NCBI GenBank assembly: GCA_031279555.1
Contig: JAITIK010000198.1
Location: 1-40,408, forward strand
Source of the DNA: Treponema sp.
Lineage (GTDB): Bacteria > Spirochaetota > Spirochaetia > Treponematales > Breznakiellaceae
Length of the DNA: 40,408 nucleotides
Reading direction: 5' to 3'
Part shown: piece after piece, positions 15,505 to 23,861 of the stretch
Layout: each line of letters opens with the position of its first letter
How positions within the stretch are numbered: the stretch's first letter is position 1
Notes under the pieces: generated by a model
What the model was told of the DNA's origin: nothing
Database searches by the model: none
Seen by the model: only the letters and a program-made list of their open reading frames with translations
Made by a program: the position numbers and the translations under genes

Positions 15505-17790
15505 CTATTCCCAGTTTCTCAACTTCTGCGAAGCCCAATGCACAATCAAAAGTTTCAGCCGGTCATACACATTAAGCTCGTCATCAAGAATAGCTTCGGC
15601 AAAAATAGCCTGCGCCGTCGGATTCACCTTCTCAGGCAATTCCAGAATCCAACGGGAAAGCAATGCCGGCTTCTTTTCCAGCATAAAAGCTTTCACCGCA
15701 GGCAACAAGGCTTTTGCCTGACGGGTTCCTTCCGCGAGATTCGCTTCTTTCTTCAAAGAGGCGCCCATTCTCAGACGCCAACCCTTATGCACAGATCGGT
15801 ACTGCTCCTCAGCCGCCTCCGCCTCGTCAATGGCTAAAACGGGAGACAGCGTTTCATCCGCCAGAAATTTAAGCAACAGCGGATAAAACTGATGCAAACC
15901 CAGAATGTCCGCCATTGCAAGCGCCACTCCATCCCGAAGGTATGGTGGAGGATCGACGCTGCGCAGAATATCCAGCAACACGGGAAGCGAGCGGGTGGAC
16001 TTATATATCCCAAGCGCCTCAACGCCCATGAGTTTAAGCCGAGGGTTTTCCGTTTTAACAATGATATTCTCAATTTGAGGTCTACATGCGTGATCCTCCA
16101 TACGGGCAAGCGCGATAATGGCCTCCCCCGCCAACATATAGTCTTGCGAAGCCGCAAGTTCCCTCAACACCGGAAGCGCCGAAGAACAATTGTGTTTGCC
16201 TAAAATACGAGCCGAAATGTACGCCGTGGTGTACGGGTGGTTAAGCAGATCCCTCATAAGCGCTTTTTCAGCCTCTTCGTCTAAAAAAGATATCGTCTCC
16301 ATCGCCCGCAACGCTTCAAGCCGCGTAGAAAGCCGTGGAGATTTCGCTTTGTCCAGCAACCCCTTAATCGCAAGTTGAGAAGGAACGTCATGCAAGGCAT
16401 CCAGAATCTCTTCTTCTTCCTGCGAATCATTGGTCTTGCCCAATTTGTCAAGCAATGTAATAGCCCGCAAATCACGGAAGGAAAATAGCACCTCAAGGGC
16501 GTTCTTCAACGGAAGAGACCCAAGTCGCACCAGTTTTCTTTGATGAATCAACACAACGCCAATGACAATGATAAGCGCGAGGTACAGAAATTTGAAGGCC
16601 GCAAACCGTGAAAAGCCAAGCCCCGTAAACGTATCCAGAAAAAGACCCGCAATGAAAGAACCGCCCGCTCCGGCAATTCCAAAACAAATGAAGTACACGA
16701 TTCCCATGTCAAGCATATATTTTGTGGGAATAAGCCCCAAAAAATAGGTTTGAGCGATGCCTTCCGCGCCAAGAAAGCTAAAATTGAGCATAAAAAGCAG
16801 GATTGCCAAGAAAATAACCGCCACTGTCGCATTGTCTGTAACGCCTCCCGGCAAAAGCGCAATCGGAAGCATGCTTATAAAGCCAAGAATCGTGCAAATA
16901 ATGAAAAGAGGCTTTACACCGATGCGATCAACCAAAAATTTTGTCGCAAACCCAACGGAAAGCTGCCCCAATCCTCCGAACACCGTGTATAACACGACCA
17001 TGCTGTCGTTCTGATGGAACACTTCGCGGCAATATACAACGGCGAAAATTCGCGCGACGCCGGAAGCGAGCGCGGTCATAAAAAGAATCGCCATAAATTT
17101 TTTAAACGGAGCGTCAGAAAAAGATTCTTTGAGCATGTCGCCGAAATTCACCTTTTTGGCGGTTTTGTCTGTTTCTGGATCGGGCAGTTTTCCGAGCATA
17201 AGCCCGCTTATCACGCCGCTGGCAATACCGGCCACGATGAGAACGGCGTAAAGGGCGAGCGGCGGATCCTGCCAGAATGATAGAATCATGGCGACGGCAA
17301 GATTGGTCAGCATGCCAAGCCCCGCGTTGATTATCTGGATGAGGGTCATATAGCTGCCCCTATCCGGACCGGAAGCCAGCGCGTCAAGCACCGGATTATT
17401 GCCTATCATGCCAATACCGCGGTTCAAATGGAAACAAAACGTACCCAGCACCGTAAGCCCAAGCGCAATGTCCCTATGACCGGCCTGAAACACAAAGGGG
17501 GCGGCTATAAGAGGCGTCATAGTCAGTGACCGTAGAATCCACGTCCAACAATACACCTTCATAATCGACAACAACCTTGCAAGCATCTTTCCAACTGGAA
17601 GAAAAAAATAAGCCACATAGACGAATGCGCTGATAATGCCGATAACGGTCGAAGAGGCGTCCATCCTCATCGCCAAAATAGTGATCAAACTGCCGGCAAG
17701 AAGCGTATAGGAAAAAGCGTTGAAAACATTAAATATATTGTACAATGAACGCGCCTTGCCAAGGCGGTAAGGCGATAGACCAGCAGACAT
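15505..17790 (-). CDS. MFS transporter fused to HEAT-like repeats
   Basis: The protein has 761 residues. Residues about 1-430 form a 12-helix major facilitator domain (for example GSLITILAMRMDASSTVIG and VVYCREVFHQNDSMVVLYTV). Residues about 455-690 are soluble and made of HEAT-like helical pairs such as LSTRLEALRAMETISFLDEE, YMLAGEAIIALARMEDHACR and NPRLKLMGVEALGIYKSTRS. The last 70 residues are helical. Substrate is unknown. The HEAT part lies in the cytoplasm and could bind a partner or regulate transport. The ATG has no SD but lies 6 nt after TATCTT with a matching -35, which predicts a leaderless mRNA. The upstream nuclease-fold gene ends within the -35 region. Confidence 0.8.
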   Translation of the reverse strand: MSAGLSPYRLGKARSLYNIFNVFNAFSYTLLAGSLITILAMRMDASSTVIGIISAFVYVAYFFLPVGKMLARLLSIMKVYCWTWILRSLTMTPLIAAPFVFQAGHRDIALGLTVLGTFCFHLNRGIGMIGNNPVLDALASGPDRGSYMTLIQIINAGLGMLTNLAVAMILSFWQDPPLALYAVLIVAGIASGVISGLMLGKLPDPETDKTAKKVNFGDMLKESFSDAPFKKFMAILFMTALASGVARIFAVVYCREVFHQNDSMVVLYTVFGGLGQLSVGFATKFLVDRIGVKPLFIICTILGFISMLPIALLPGGVTDNATVAVIFLAILLFMLNFSFLGAEGIAQTYFLGLIPTKYMLDMGIVYFICFGIAGAGGSFIAGLFLDTFTGLGFSRFAAFKFLYLALIIVIGVVLIHQRKLVRLGSLPLKNALEVLFSFRDLRAITLLDKLGKTNDSQEEEEILDALHDVPSQLAIKGLLDKAKSPRLSTRLEALRAMETISFLDEEAEKALMRDLLNHPYTTAYISARILGKHNCSSALPVLRELAASQDYMLAGEAIIALARMEDHACRPQIENIIVKTENPRLKLMGVEALGIYKSTRSLPVLLDILRSVDPPPYLRDGVALAMADILGLHQFYPLLLKFLADETLSPVLAIDEAEAAEEQYRSVHKGWRLRMGASLKKEANLAEGTRQAKALLPAVKAFMLEKKPALLSRWILELPEKVNPTAQAIFAEAILDDELNVYDRLKLLIVHWASQKLRNWE

Positions 17791-17796
17791 ATATAA

Positions 17797-17825
17797 AAGA
17801 TACCGCTTTTAAAGGAGATGTTCAA
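17797..17825 (-). promoter_or_regulatory. Promoter of the MFS-HEAT gene, predicted leaderless
   Basis: Minus-strand TTGAAC, 17-nt spacer, TATCTT, then 6 nt to ATG. No SD lies between. The -35 overlaps the stop codon of the upstream lipoprotein gene. Confidence 0.5.
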
Positions 17826-18952
17826 GACAATAACCGTAATGTTAAAAATAGCGGCAAATGATCGCTCAATCCGTTTCCTGTTTTCGGATTATACGACGCC
17901 GGATAGCCGTAAGCATTGATGAACGGCTCGGCGTTTATCACCGAACACGAATCAAAATCCCAGCCCGCGCCGTCAAACAATGGGGCGTTCAAAAGAAAAT
18001 GATCTATCGTTTCCCATGCGTCATGGTAATTATACGATCCGCCGGATAATTCAGATGACCACGGCGAATAAAAAACCGCCGGAGCAAACGCCCAGCCGCC
18101 GCTTTCTGAAAAATACTGCGCCTCCGGCGGCTTCTTCTCGCTTATTACAAGAAAATCCGTACACGGCGCGCTTTCAACGCCTCTTAAAACCAATGCGGCG
18201 GCTCCCGAATCGTCTGGAAGCAATGCCGTAACAACCTTATTGCCTTGCCGGTAAAATTCATCATAATTTTCATTCAAGTCGCCCATTACAACAATCGGCG
18301 CGCTGGCGTATCCCGTCGCATCGCCTTCCCGCCGTATGTCCGACGCCCGTCTTGCAATGACGCGGGCCGCTGATCTCCGAATTTCTTCGGTTTCCGCGTC
18401 TCCGCCCAGCTTCGACTTCCAATGGCACAAAAACAAAGCCAGCGGCTTTTCTTCAACCGCAACCCAAACTTCCAATACCGGACGCGGGATAACCGTCCCT
18501 TGATTTGAGAGCGAATGAACTCTTGTCAGCGTAAACGGGAACCTGCTCAACACCCCTATCCCAAGCGACGCGCCTTCGTTGTTGCCAAAAAAAGTCCAGT
18601 GATACCCATGATCTTTGAGATAATCATTGGCAAGGTCTTCGATAATTTGAGATTTTTCCACCTCTATCAATGCAAGAATATCAGGCGTCTCTTTCAAAGA
18701 ATCAAGGGCATGGGCAATGTTGTTCAGCCGGGCGCGGTATTTTTCCTCTGTCCAGCCCGCGCTGTCAATATATTCCTCGTATTCATACCCGTCTTCGGTT
18801 CCGTCAAAGAGAGCCTGTACATTCCACGTCGTCATATGCAAAACGCCCGCATCCTGTTTTTTTTCGGCGGAATAGTCCTGCGGCAATCCATTGCCGCAGG
18901 CGTTGCAACCGGCAAGAATCAACGGCGGCAACAAATACATCCATACTTTCAT
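17822..18952 (-). CDS. Endonuclease/exonuclease/phosphatase-family lipoprotein
   Basis: The 376-residue product starts at ATG 18952 behind AAAAGGAGG. It opens with a lipoprotein signal ending LILAGC (Cys about 16), so it is membrane-tethered outside the cytoplasm. The rest is a DNase I-like fold: TTWNVQALFDG (Asn ligand), ALIEVEKS (metal-binding Glu), VVMGDLNENYDE (Asp and Asn of the active site) and the C-terminal LSDHLPLF (catalytic His). Members cut nucleic acids, phosphoinositides or other phosphodiesters. A secreted nuclease for nucleotide scavenging is an inference. The MFS transporter follows 31 nt downstream. Confidence 0.8.
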   Translation of the reverse strand: MKVWMYLLPPLILAGCNACGNGLPQDYSAEKKQDAGVLHMTTWNVQALFDGTEDGYEYEEYIDSAGWTEEKYRARLNNIAHALDSLKETPDILALIEVEKSQIIEDLANDYLKDHGYHWTFFGNNEGASLGIGVLSRFPFTLTRVHSLSNQGTVIPRPVLEVWVAVEEKPLALFLCHWKSKLGGDAETEEIRRSAARVIARRASDIRREGDATGYASAPIVVMGDLNENYDEFYRQGNKVVTALLPDDSGAAALVLRGVESAPCTDFLVISEKKPPEAQYFSESGGWAFAPAVFYSPWSSELSGGSYNYHDAWETIDHFLLNAPLFDGAGWDFDSCSVINAEPFINAYGYPASYNPKTGNGLSDHLPLFLTLRLLS

Positions 18953-18974
18953 CGCGCCTCCTTTTATGTGGTAC

Positions 18975-18980
18975 ATTATA
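18975..18980 (-). promoter_or_regulatory. -10 box of the nuclease-family lipoprotein gene
   Basis: TATAAT on the minus strand lies 22 nt upstream of ATG 18952, with an SD between. No good -35 is seen at 16-18 nt. Confidence 0.45.
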
Positions 18981-19528
18981 AAAGAGCGTTGAGATGCGGG
19001 GCGCTTTAAATGCGCTTCGAGTGGAGCGTACTATTTTGCCGTAAACACGCCTGCGTATCTGCGTCGGGATAGTTCATGTATAAGCGAACGCATCCCCTGC
19101 GCTTAGGATACGATGACTCCATCGCTGACATTCCGCTGTTCGGAACGGTACACTAGTATTCCGCTGTGGATTTTTGCGGCGCTTTGTACCACAAAAACCA
19201 CGATTATCGGAATCCCGCGAACCTTTGGTTGCGAACTTTTGCTTCGATGTCAGTTTGCGCGGCAAGAAATCGACTAACCGGCGATTTCTTGGGATTTTAT
19301 GCGCGAAGCGCAACAAGTACACCGCCAAACCGACAGGCTTCCATGTCACCTTTACGGCGGGCTGTTCCGTCGTTTCCACGCTCGTTATCCAACTGTTGCA
19401 ATAGGTCAGCTTCCCCGTCTCCCCATTTCGGACGCTCATTTCCAGAGAACTTGAATGGTTCCCGGCCCACGCTCTCGTTTTAGCATGAAATTTTGACGCT
19501 TTGAATTGCCATTTCTGAAACAACCGTA
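18981..19528. other. Gene-poor region, possibly decayed transposase
   Basis: Overlapping ORFs on both strands (19074-19535 minus, 19166-19483 plus) lack an SD and do not look like genes as wholes. On the minus strand, LTYCNSWITSVETTE resembles a conserved stretch near the end of some DDE transposases, but the match is short and does not continue. A perfect 10-bp inverted repeat, CAAGAAATCG / CGATTTCTTG, lies at 19263-19291. I see no gene that can be supported. Confidence 0.4.
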
Positions 19529-19557
19529 TTGACATTTTTTTGAGAATTATTTATTAT
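19529..19557 (+). promoter_or_regulatory. Near-consensus sigma-70 promoter
   Basis: TTGACA, 17-nt spacer, TATTAT; predicted start near 19564. It drives the zinc-ribbon gene and probably rpsT-hup-lnt. The leader is about 130 nt and contains an 8-bp hairpin (AGAAGCGG / CCGCTTCT, 19631-19653) not followed by a T-run. Confidence 0.75.
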
Positions 19558-19694
19558 AGAAAAACTGTTTCTAACAGGCGCCCACAGCGTACGGATAAAT
19601 TGTTGGGAAAGGCGTCCTGAATTTATGAGAAGAAGCGGCTTTTGACCGCTTCTAAAGATTCTACTTAAAATTTTTTAATAAGGAGGAACCTACT

Positions 19695-19877
19695 ATGGCT
19701 CAGGCAGGCGGCGGGAAAAGTAAAAACTCCCGTACGGCGGTTACGACCCAGAAATTTTTCTGTTCCTGTGGCGGAGAAGTTAAGATGAAAGAGTTATTCC
19801 AGGGCGGCAAAAGGAAATGCATCGCCGAATGTTTAAAATGCAAGCGGATAGAGCGACGGCCGACGGATTTCATCTGA
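19695..19877 (+). CDS. Small zinc-ribbon protein
   Basis: The protein has 60 residues, is basic, and has a strong SD (AAGGAGG, 7 nt before ATG). Five cysteines fall in a C-x-C ... C-x3-C-x2-C pattern (FCSCGG at 22-27, KCIAECLKCKR at 41-51), consistent with a zinc ribbon. The N-terminus (MAQAGGGKSKNSRTAV) is flexible and basic, as in small RNA- or ribosome-binding proteins. Its place behind a strong promoter and next to rpsT suggests a role in translation, but that is inference. I do not recognise a named family. Confidence 0.7.
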   Translation: MAQAGGGKSKNSRTAVTTQKFFCSCGGEVKMKELFQGGKRKCIAECLKCKRIERRPTDFI

Positions 19878-19899
19878 TTTCGGTTGTTTTTATTGTTAT

Positions 19900-20026
19900 T
19901 TGAGAGTGGTAAATTCTCCCAAATTCATGTTTTTATGAATTTTTTAAAATTTTCCACTATGTATAGTGCCTTCGATTCGTCATATAACACTATATGTAGC
20001 GTCTTTTAAGAACTTGCCACTCTCAA
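19900..20026 (+). ncRNA. Candidate structured leader RNA upstream of rpsT
   Basis: TTGAGAGTGGTAA (19900-19912) can pair with TTGCCACTCTCAA (20014-20026) over 13 bp with one G-U. The enclosed 101 nt can form three hairpins: AAATTCAT / ATGAATTT (19921-19942), CACTA / TAGTG (19955-19968) and CATATA / TATATG (19981-19996). The first is followed by six T, so it may also work as a terminator for the zinc-ribbon gene. The closing helix ends about 15 nt before the rpsT SD. A role in S20 feedback control is a hypothesis. Confidence 0.45.
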
Positions 20027-20052
20027 TATTGTTAGAACTAAGGAGAAAATTT

Positions 20053-20328
20053 TTGGCAAGAAAATACAGTTCCGCTGAAAAGCGGCACAGACAAAGTGAA
20101 GAACGCCGGTTGAGGAATAAATCCGCGCGGAGTTCGGTGCGTACCAGCATAAAGAAATTCGTAGTGCTGGCTCATAAAAAAGAGGTTTCTGGAGCGGAAG
20201 CGGCTCTGAAAGAAATGATTAAAAAGATCGATACCGCCGCGCAGAAGGGCATTATAAAGAAAAATACGGCGGCGCGTAAAAAATCAAGGATGCAACGGCT
20301 TTTTAATACGCTTAGAGCCGCTCAGTAA
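20053..20328 (+). CDS. rpsT: Small ribosomal subunit protein S20
   Basis: This primary 16S rRNA-binding protein of the 30S subunit has 91 residues, rich in Lys and Arg and almost fully helical. Typical segments are SSAEKRHRQSEERRLRNKSA and KKNTAARKKSRMQRLFN. The start must be TTG 20053: it is preceded by AAGGAG, 7 nt away, and the protein then begins (M)ARKYSSAEKR, as in the family. The longer ORF-track start adds 29 residues foreign to S20. E. coli rpsT also starts with a rare UUG and is autoregulated, so the TTG start here may be functional. A structured leader precedes it. Confidence 0.93.
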   Translation: MARKYSSAEKRHRQSEERRLRNKSARSSVRTSIKKFVVLAHKKEVSGAEAALKEMIKKIDTAAQKGIIKKNTAARKKSRMQRLFNTLRAAQ

Positions 20329-20335
20329 TAGAAAA

Positions 20336-20668
20336 ATGACAGCTAAAAAATATACGAAAGCGGATATTCTTGACGCGATTTACAGCAAGATCGATCTTGA
20401 CCGCAACGATGTCAAGCGTATTATTGATATGTTGATTGAAGAAATAAAAGAGGCTCTTGTAGACCGCAAAACCATTGAATTGCGGGGATTTGGGACATTT
20501 GAAGTGCGTGTACGGAAGGGCAGGCAAAAAGCCCGCAACCCAAGAACTGGTGAAACCGTGTCCGTTGAGGCTCATGGCGTAGCGGCTTTTAGGCCGGGCA
20601 GGGATTTAAAACAGGCTGTGTGGGAGCTTGGAGAGGAAAAACCTGCGAAAACAACCAGAAAAGAATGA
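20336..20668 (+). CDS. hup: HU-family nucleoid DNA-binding protein
   Basis: This small histone-like protein binds and bends DNA as a dimer. The 110 residues show the helical dimerisation part (KADILDAIYSKIDLDRNDVK) and the DNA-binding arm with RGFGTFEVRVRKGRQKARNP and TGE, the HU/IHF signature. A short Lys-rich tail follows (EEKPAKTTRKE). The ATG lies 7 nt after the rpsT stop and has no good SD, so translation probably depends on coupling to rpsT. The lnt ATG overlaps its stop. Confidence 0.93.
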   Translation: MTAKKYTKADILDAIYSKIDLDRNDVKRIIDMLIEEIKEALVDRKTIELRGFGTFEVRVRKGRQKARNPRTGETVSVEAHGVAAFRPGRDLKQAVWELGEEKPAKTTRKE

Positions 20669-22272
20669 ATATTCAGGCGAGAAAAGGTCTGTTCCTTACC
20701 AACGTAGCGGCGCTTGCATTAGGCGTAGCGTTGTTTGCGGGCGCCTTTCCCAATCCCTTTTTTAAGAATGGAGCGCCTTTTCTTGCATGGATAGCCTACG
20801 TTCCGGTTTTTTGGCTCATTTCCAGGACAAGCGTCGTCGGCTCTGTTTTGTGGGGAGCCGTGTACGGGTATGCGGCGTATGGGCTTTTCAACTACTGGTT
20901 GGGCGCGTTCCACCCCCTTGCGGGCGTTATTGTCTGCGCCATTTACCTTGTTTATCTGGCGATTCTTTTTCTTCTTCTAAAAGCGGCGGTGACGCTGTTT
21001 CCCAGGCGTGGTTACATACTCCAATGGCTGTTGTGGCTTTGTTTTGAATACCTCAGAACACAGGGTTTTCTTGGCTACGCCTATGGCATCACCGGCTATT
21101 CCCAATGGCATATTCTTCCTATTATACAGATCGCGGATATTTTTGGCGTATGGGGCGTGTCCGCGCTCGTTGTGTTCCCTTCCGCATGGATCGCATCGGC
21201 TTTGACGCCGCAGGCGGTAAAAGACACGGTTCCGTATAAAAAGGCGCGGTATAAGCCCGATCTCATTCCACTATGCGTGTGGGCGTTCTGTTTGGCCGGG
21301 TCGCTTGTATACGGGTTTGCCGCGCGGAAAGACTATGCCGCAGAAAAAACCGCCCGCATAACTCTCATCCAGCACAACACGGATCCGTGGCTTGGCGACA
21401 TTGTTGAGTACCGCAGGAATTTTGAAAAGCTCACCCGTCTTTCCGATGATGCGTTGCGCGAAAACCCGGATCTAGTGGTGTGGTCAGAAACCGCGTTCGT
21501 GCCGCGCATCTTCTGGCACCAAACCTACCGCGATGACGAGGCATCATGGCTTTTGGTGAAAGATCTGCTTGATTATCTTGCGAGGCAAACCACGCCTTTT
21601 GTAATCGGCAACGACGACGGACGGCGGGAACCCGATAAAAATCCAAATGCGGACGAAAAATACCGCGTGGATTACAATGCGGCGCTTCTTTTTGAAAGAG
21701 GCGCCATAGTACAGCAGTATCGAAAAAACCATCTTGTGCCTTTTACCGAATATTTTCCATATCGAAAGCAACTTCCTTTCTTCTATAAGCTGTTGAAAGA
21801 GGCGGACACCCATTTTTGGGAGAAGGGAACCGAACGGACGGTTTTTGAAATAAACGATCTTAAATTTTCAACGCCCATCTGTTTTGAAGACACTTTCGGC
21901 TATCTTTCCCGCAGTTTTGTGAAAAACGGCGCGGAACTCATTGTGAATCTCACAAATGACGCTTGGTCGAAAAGCCTGTCCGCGCAAATGCAACACCTTG
22001 GCATGGCGGTCTTCCGCGCCGTGGAAACCCGCCGCTCCCTGGTACGCGCCGCCGCGTCCGGCCAAACCTGCGCCATAGACCCCAATGGCGATATCCTCGC
22101 AATGGCTGAGCCGTTCACCGAAGCGCAGCTTACGGTTGCGGTACCGGTTATGCGCGAGACCTCGCTCTATGTCAAATACGGCGATTTCCTGCCCTTTGTG
22201 AGCATGGCCGCCGTGGTTGTGTTTATAATATTTGGACTGATTATGAGAAGAGCGGGGAAAATCCTATCGTGA
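20665..22272 (+). CDS. lnt: Apolipoprotein N-acyltransferase
   Basis: It adds the third acyl chain to the N-terminal cysteine of lipoproteins in the inner membrane. The product has about 535 residues with six to eight membrane segments in the first 210 residues and near the C-terminus, and a periplasmic nitrilase-like domain. The catalytic triad is visible: Glu in VVWSETAFVP, Lys in YRKNHLVPFTEYFP and Cys in TPICFEDTFG. The ATG at 20665 overlaps the hup stop (ATGA). The track start at 20620 lies inside hup. Several predicted lipoproteins in this window (the nuclease-family, pectinesterase and LysM proteins) are likely substrates. Confidence 0.92.
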   Translation: MNIQARKGLFLTNVAALALGVALFAGAFPNPFFKNGAPFLAWIAYVPVFWLISRTSVVGSVLWGAVYGYAAYGLFNYWLGAFHPLAGVIVCAIYLVYLAILFLLLKAAVTLFPRRGYILQWLLWLCFEYLRTQGFLGYAYGITGYSQWHILPIIQIADIFGVWGVSALVVFPSAWIASALTPQAVKDTVPYKKARYKPDLIPLCVWAFCLAGSLVYGFAARKDYAAEKTARITLIQHNTDPWLGDIVEYRRNFEKLTRLSDDALRENPDLVVWSETAFVPRIFWHQTYRDDEASWLLVKDLLDYLARQTTPFVIGNDDGRREPDKNPNADEKYRVDYNAALLFERGAIVQQYRKNHLVPFTEYFPYRKQLPFFYKLLKEADTHFWEKGTERTVFEINDLKFSTPICFEDTFGYLSRSFVKNGAELIVNLTNDAWSKSLSAQMQHLGMAVFRAVETRRSLVRAAASGQTCAIDPNGDILAMAEPFTEAQLTVAVPVMRETSLYVKYGDFLPFVSMAAVVVFIIFGLIMRRAGKILS

Positions 22273-23218
22273 GAGAGCGATCATAGCCGCGCCTGTAGCG
22301 AATCTATTCTATTCATGGGAAACGCCCGACGTCTTTGTCTCCTGGGTCAAGCGGTTTCCGGACGCCACTGTCCCGCATACTGCCCCTTCTGCGGCGAGGC
22401 GGTAAAAAAATGGTGAAGCGGGACGGCAGAACGTTTGCGTATGCGTCGGAAAGCCTGTGGAAACAGATCAGAAAAACACTGTTGCAGTTCATATTAAAAC
22501 GAGAGGTTTTGAAACATGCTCATTTCTATATAAATATGATCATGAAACAACACAAAAACAAAACCGTAGAGCCGCGCGCCTATATCTTCCATCATCTGGG
22601 TTGCCGCACCGAGGACATTTTCGAACATCTGCGCCTCTCTCATTTGAGGGAAAAAGAGGGGGGTAAGATATGTGGGGGCGATTATCGGTGATATTTAATG
22701 GAAGCGTTACGAACTGGAAGGGATAAAGGACGCGGAGGCCACGTCAATCGCGGTCGTCCCTTCACACATGGGCAAGCTCAAATATAAGATAGAACATATA
22801 TCGAAAAAGAGGTTGGCCACAATCTTTCAGTAGGCGGGAACACTGCCGCCATAACCGGAAAATATGCTTGACTTTGCATCGCTTTAACTTGTATAGAGCG
22901 GCGCACATGCATGGAGCGTATAAAAACTCCTCTTTATTAAAAATCCGTTGTTTGTGAGAAAAACTACTATTGTGGGGGCGCTGACCCGTTATGCAACGGA
23001 ATCGCCTCCGCGCACATTCCACAGTGCAACGAGATTACACACGCTAAACAGCATAGGCCATATTCTCATCATCCGGTTTTGACCTGCGGTCGCGGGTCGT
23101 ATATCCGGCGCGCGATGCGACGTTTAAAATATACTTGCGCATCAAACGCCTGCGCCATGCGCAGTTCAGGCCGACGAACAGCGCTTTGAAGGACGATGCG
23201 TAACGACGCATCATGCTG
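22273..23218. other. Decayed intergenic region
   Basis: About 950 bp without a supportable intact gene. Coding-like scraps are visible in changing frames: HCPAYCPFCGEAVKKW (a zinc-ribbon-like end, about 22365-22414), GAIIGDI followed in another frame by GSVTNWKG (22668-22727, see separate entry), and ELEGIKDAEATSIAVVPSHM (from about 22714). A 7-bp hairpin (GATGCGT / ACGCATC) lies near 23195-23212. The ORF at 22335-22691 has no SD and no recognisable domain. Confidence 0.5.
22668..22727 (+). pseudogene. Frameshifted scrap resembling an ADP-ribosylglycohydrolase start
   Basis: One frame reads VGAIIGDI and the next reads IFNGSVTNWKG. Joined, they resemble the N-terminal GAIIGDIxGSxYEW motif of ADP-ribosylglycohydrolase-fold proteins. 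Only about 18 residues match and the rest of the gene is absent. Confidence 0.25.
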
Positions 23219-23671
23219 TTATTCTGATAATATGCGTATAATCTCTTCCGGAGTTGTCGCACGGAGAATCTGATTCCGCTTCTCTTCACTCTTAAACAGC
23301 AAACTCACTTCAGCGAGAAATTGAAGATGCGGTCCCGTCTGCTCAACCGGAGAAAGCGTCATAATGAAAATACGGCATGGCTTGTGATCCAGTGAGTCAA
23401 AATCAACAGGCTCATCTGAAATCCCAATACACGCGACTAAGTTCTGCAAGGTTTGGCTTTTGCCGTGCGGGATCGCTATGCCGTGTTTCATACCCGTAGA
23501 CATCTTGGTTTCCCGCTCCATAACTGCCGCAAGCGCGGCGGCGCGATCAGTTATCTTGTTTGCCGCCACCAAGATATCAAGCAACTCATTGATAATGTCT
23601 TCTTTTGAAGAACCTTTTAAGTGCAAACAGATTGTCTCTTTAGTAAGCACGCTCTTTAAATTTATACTCAT
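23219..23671 (-). CDS. PTS EIIA domain protein (PtsN/fructose type)
   Basis: The protein has 150 residues and is a single EIIA domain of the fructose/mannitol type. The phosphorylated histidine is in GIAIPHGKS (His about 69), with a second His at about 63. No EIIB or EIIC gene lies nearby, so a regulatory role like PtsN is more likely than sugar transport. The start ATG has no SD. It lies 6 nt after a TATACT box in a near-consensus promoter, which predicts a leaderless mRNA. The alternative GTG at codon 8 would lose the conserved first strand. It is divergent from ubiD. Confidence 0.82.
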   Translation of the reverse strand: MSINLKSVLTKETICLHLKGSSKEDIINELLDILVAANKITDRAAALAAVMERETKMSTGMKHGIAIPHGKSQTLQNLVACIGISDEPVDFDSLDHKPCRIFIMTLSPVEQTGPHLQFLAEVSLLFKSEEKRNQILRATTPEEIIRILSE

Positions 23672-23677
23672 AGTAAA

Positions 23678-23706
23678 AGTATAAACGACTCGTATCCAAA
23701 AGTCAA
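23678..23706 (-). promoter_or_regulatory. Promoter of the EIIA gene, predicted leaderless
   Basis: Minus-strand TTGACT, 17-nt spacer, TATACT, then 6 nt to ATG. This is the strongest promoter of the leaderless group. Transcription should start at the A of ATG. Confidence 0.7.
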
Positions 23707-23846
23707 GTGAGAGTGTTCCAAAACTTTAATTTTCGAGAGAATCTCACGTTTGTGTAATGAACCTCCCCGTGGCATGGCGGCGTCTGAAACGAAAATGTAC
23801 GACAAGGAATTTACGCGAATGGCAACTCGCTTTTTTTTCGGGTTTA

Positions 23847-23855
23847 TGCTATTAT
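23847..23855 (+). promoter_or_regulatory. Extended -10 promoter of ubiD, predicted leaderless
   Basis: TG-C-TATTAT (extended -10) lies 6 nt before ATG 23862. There is no SD and only a poor -35. Confidence 0.45.
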
Positions 23856-23861
23856 CAGCGC

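Noticed and set aside
15469-15837. 122-aa plus-strand ORF at the end of the MFS-HEAT gene
   Set aside because: It starts inside a terminator hairpin and runs antisense to coding DNA.
19074-19535. 153-aa minus-strand ORF before the zinc-ribbon gene
   Set aside because: No SD, overlapping ORFs on the other strand, and only one short stretch resembles a transposase; kept as a gene-poor region.
23044-23289. 81-aa minus-strand ORF overlapping the EIIA 3' end
   Set aside because: It overlaps the EIIA gene, has no SD, and its Arg-rich product matches nothing recognisable.
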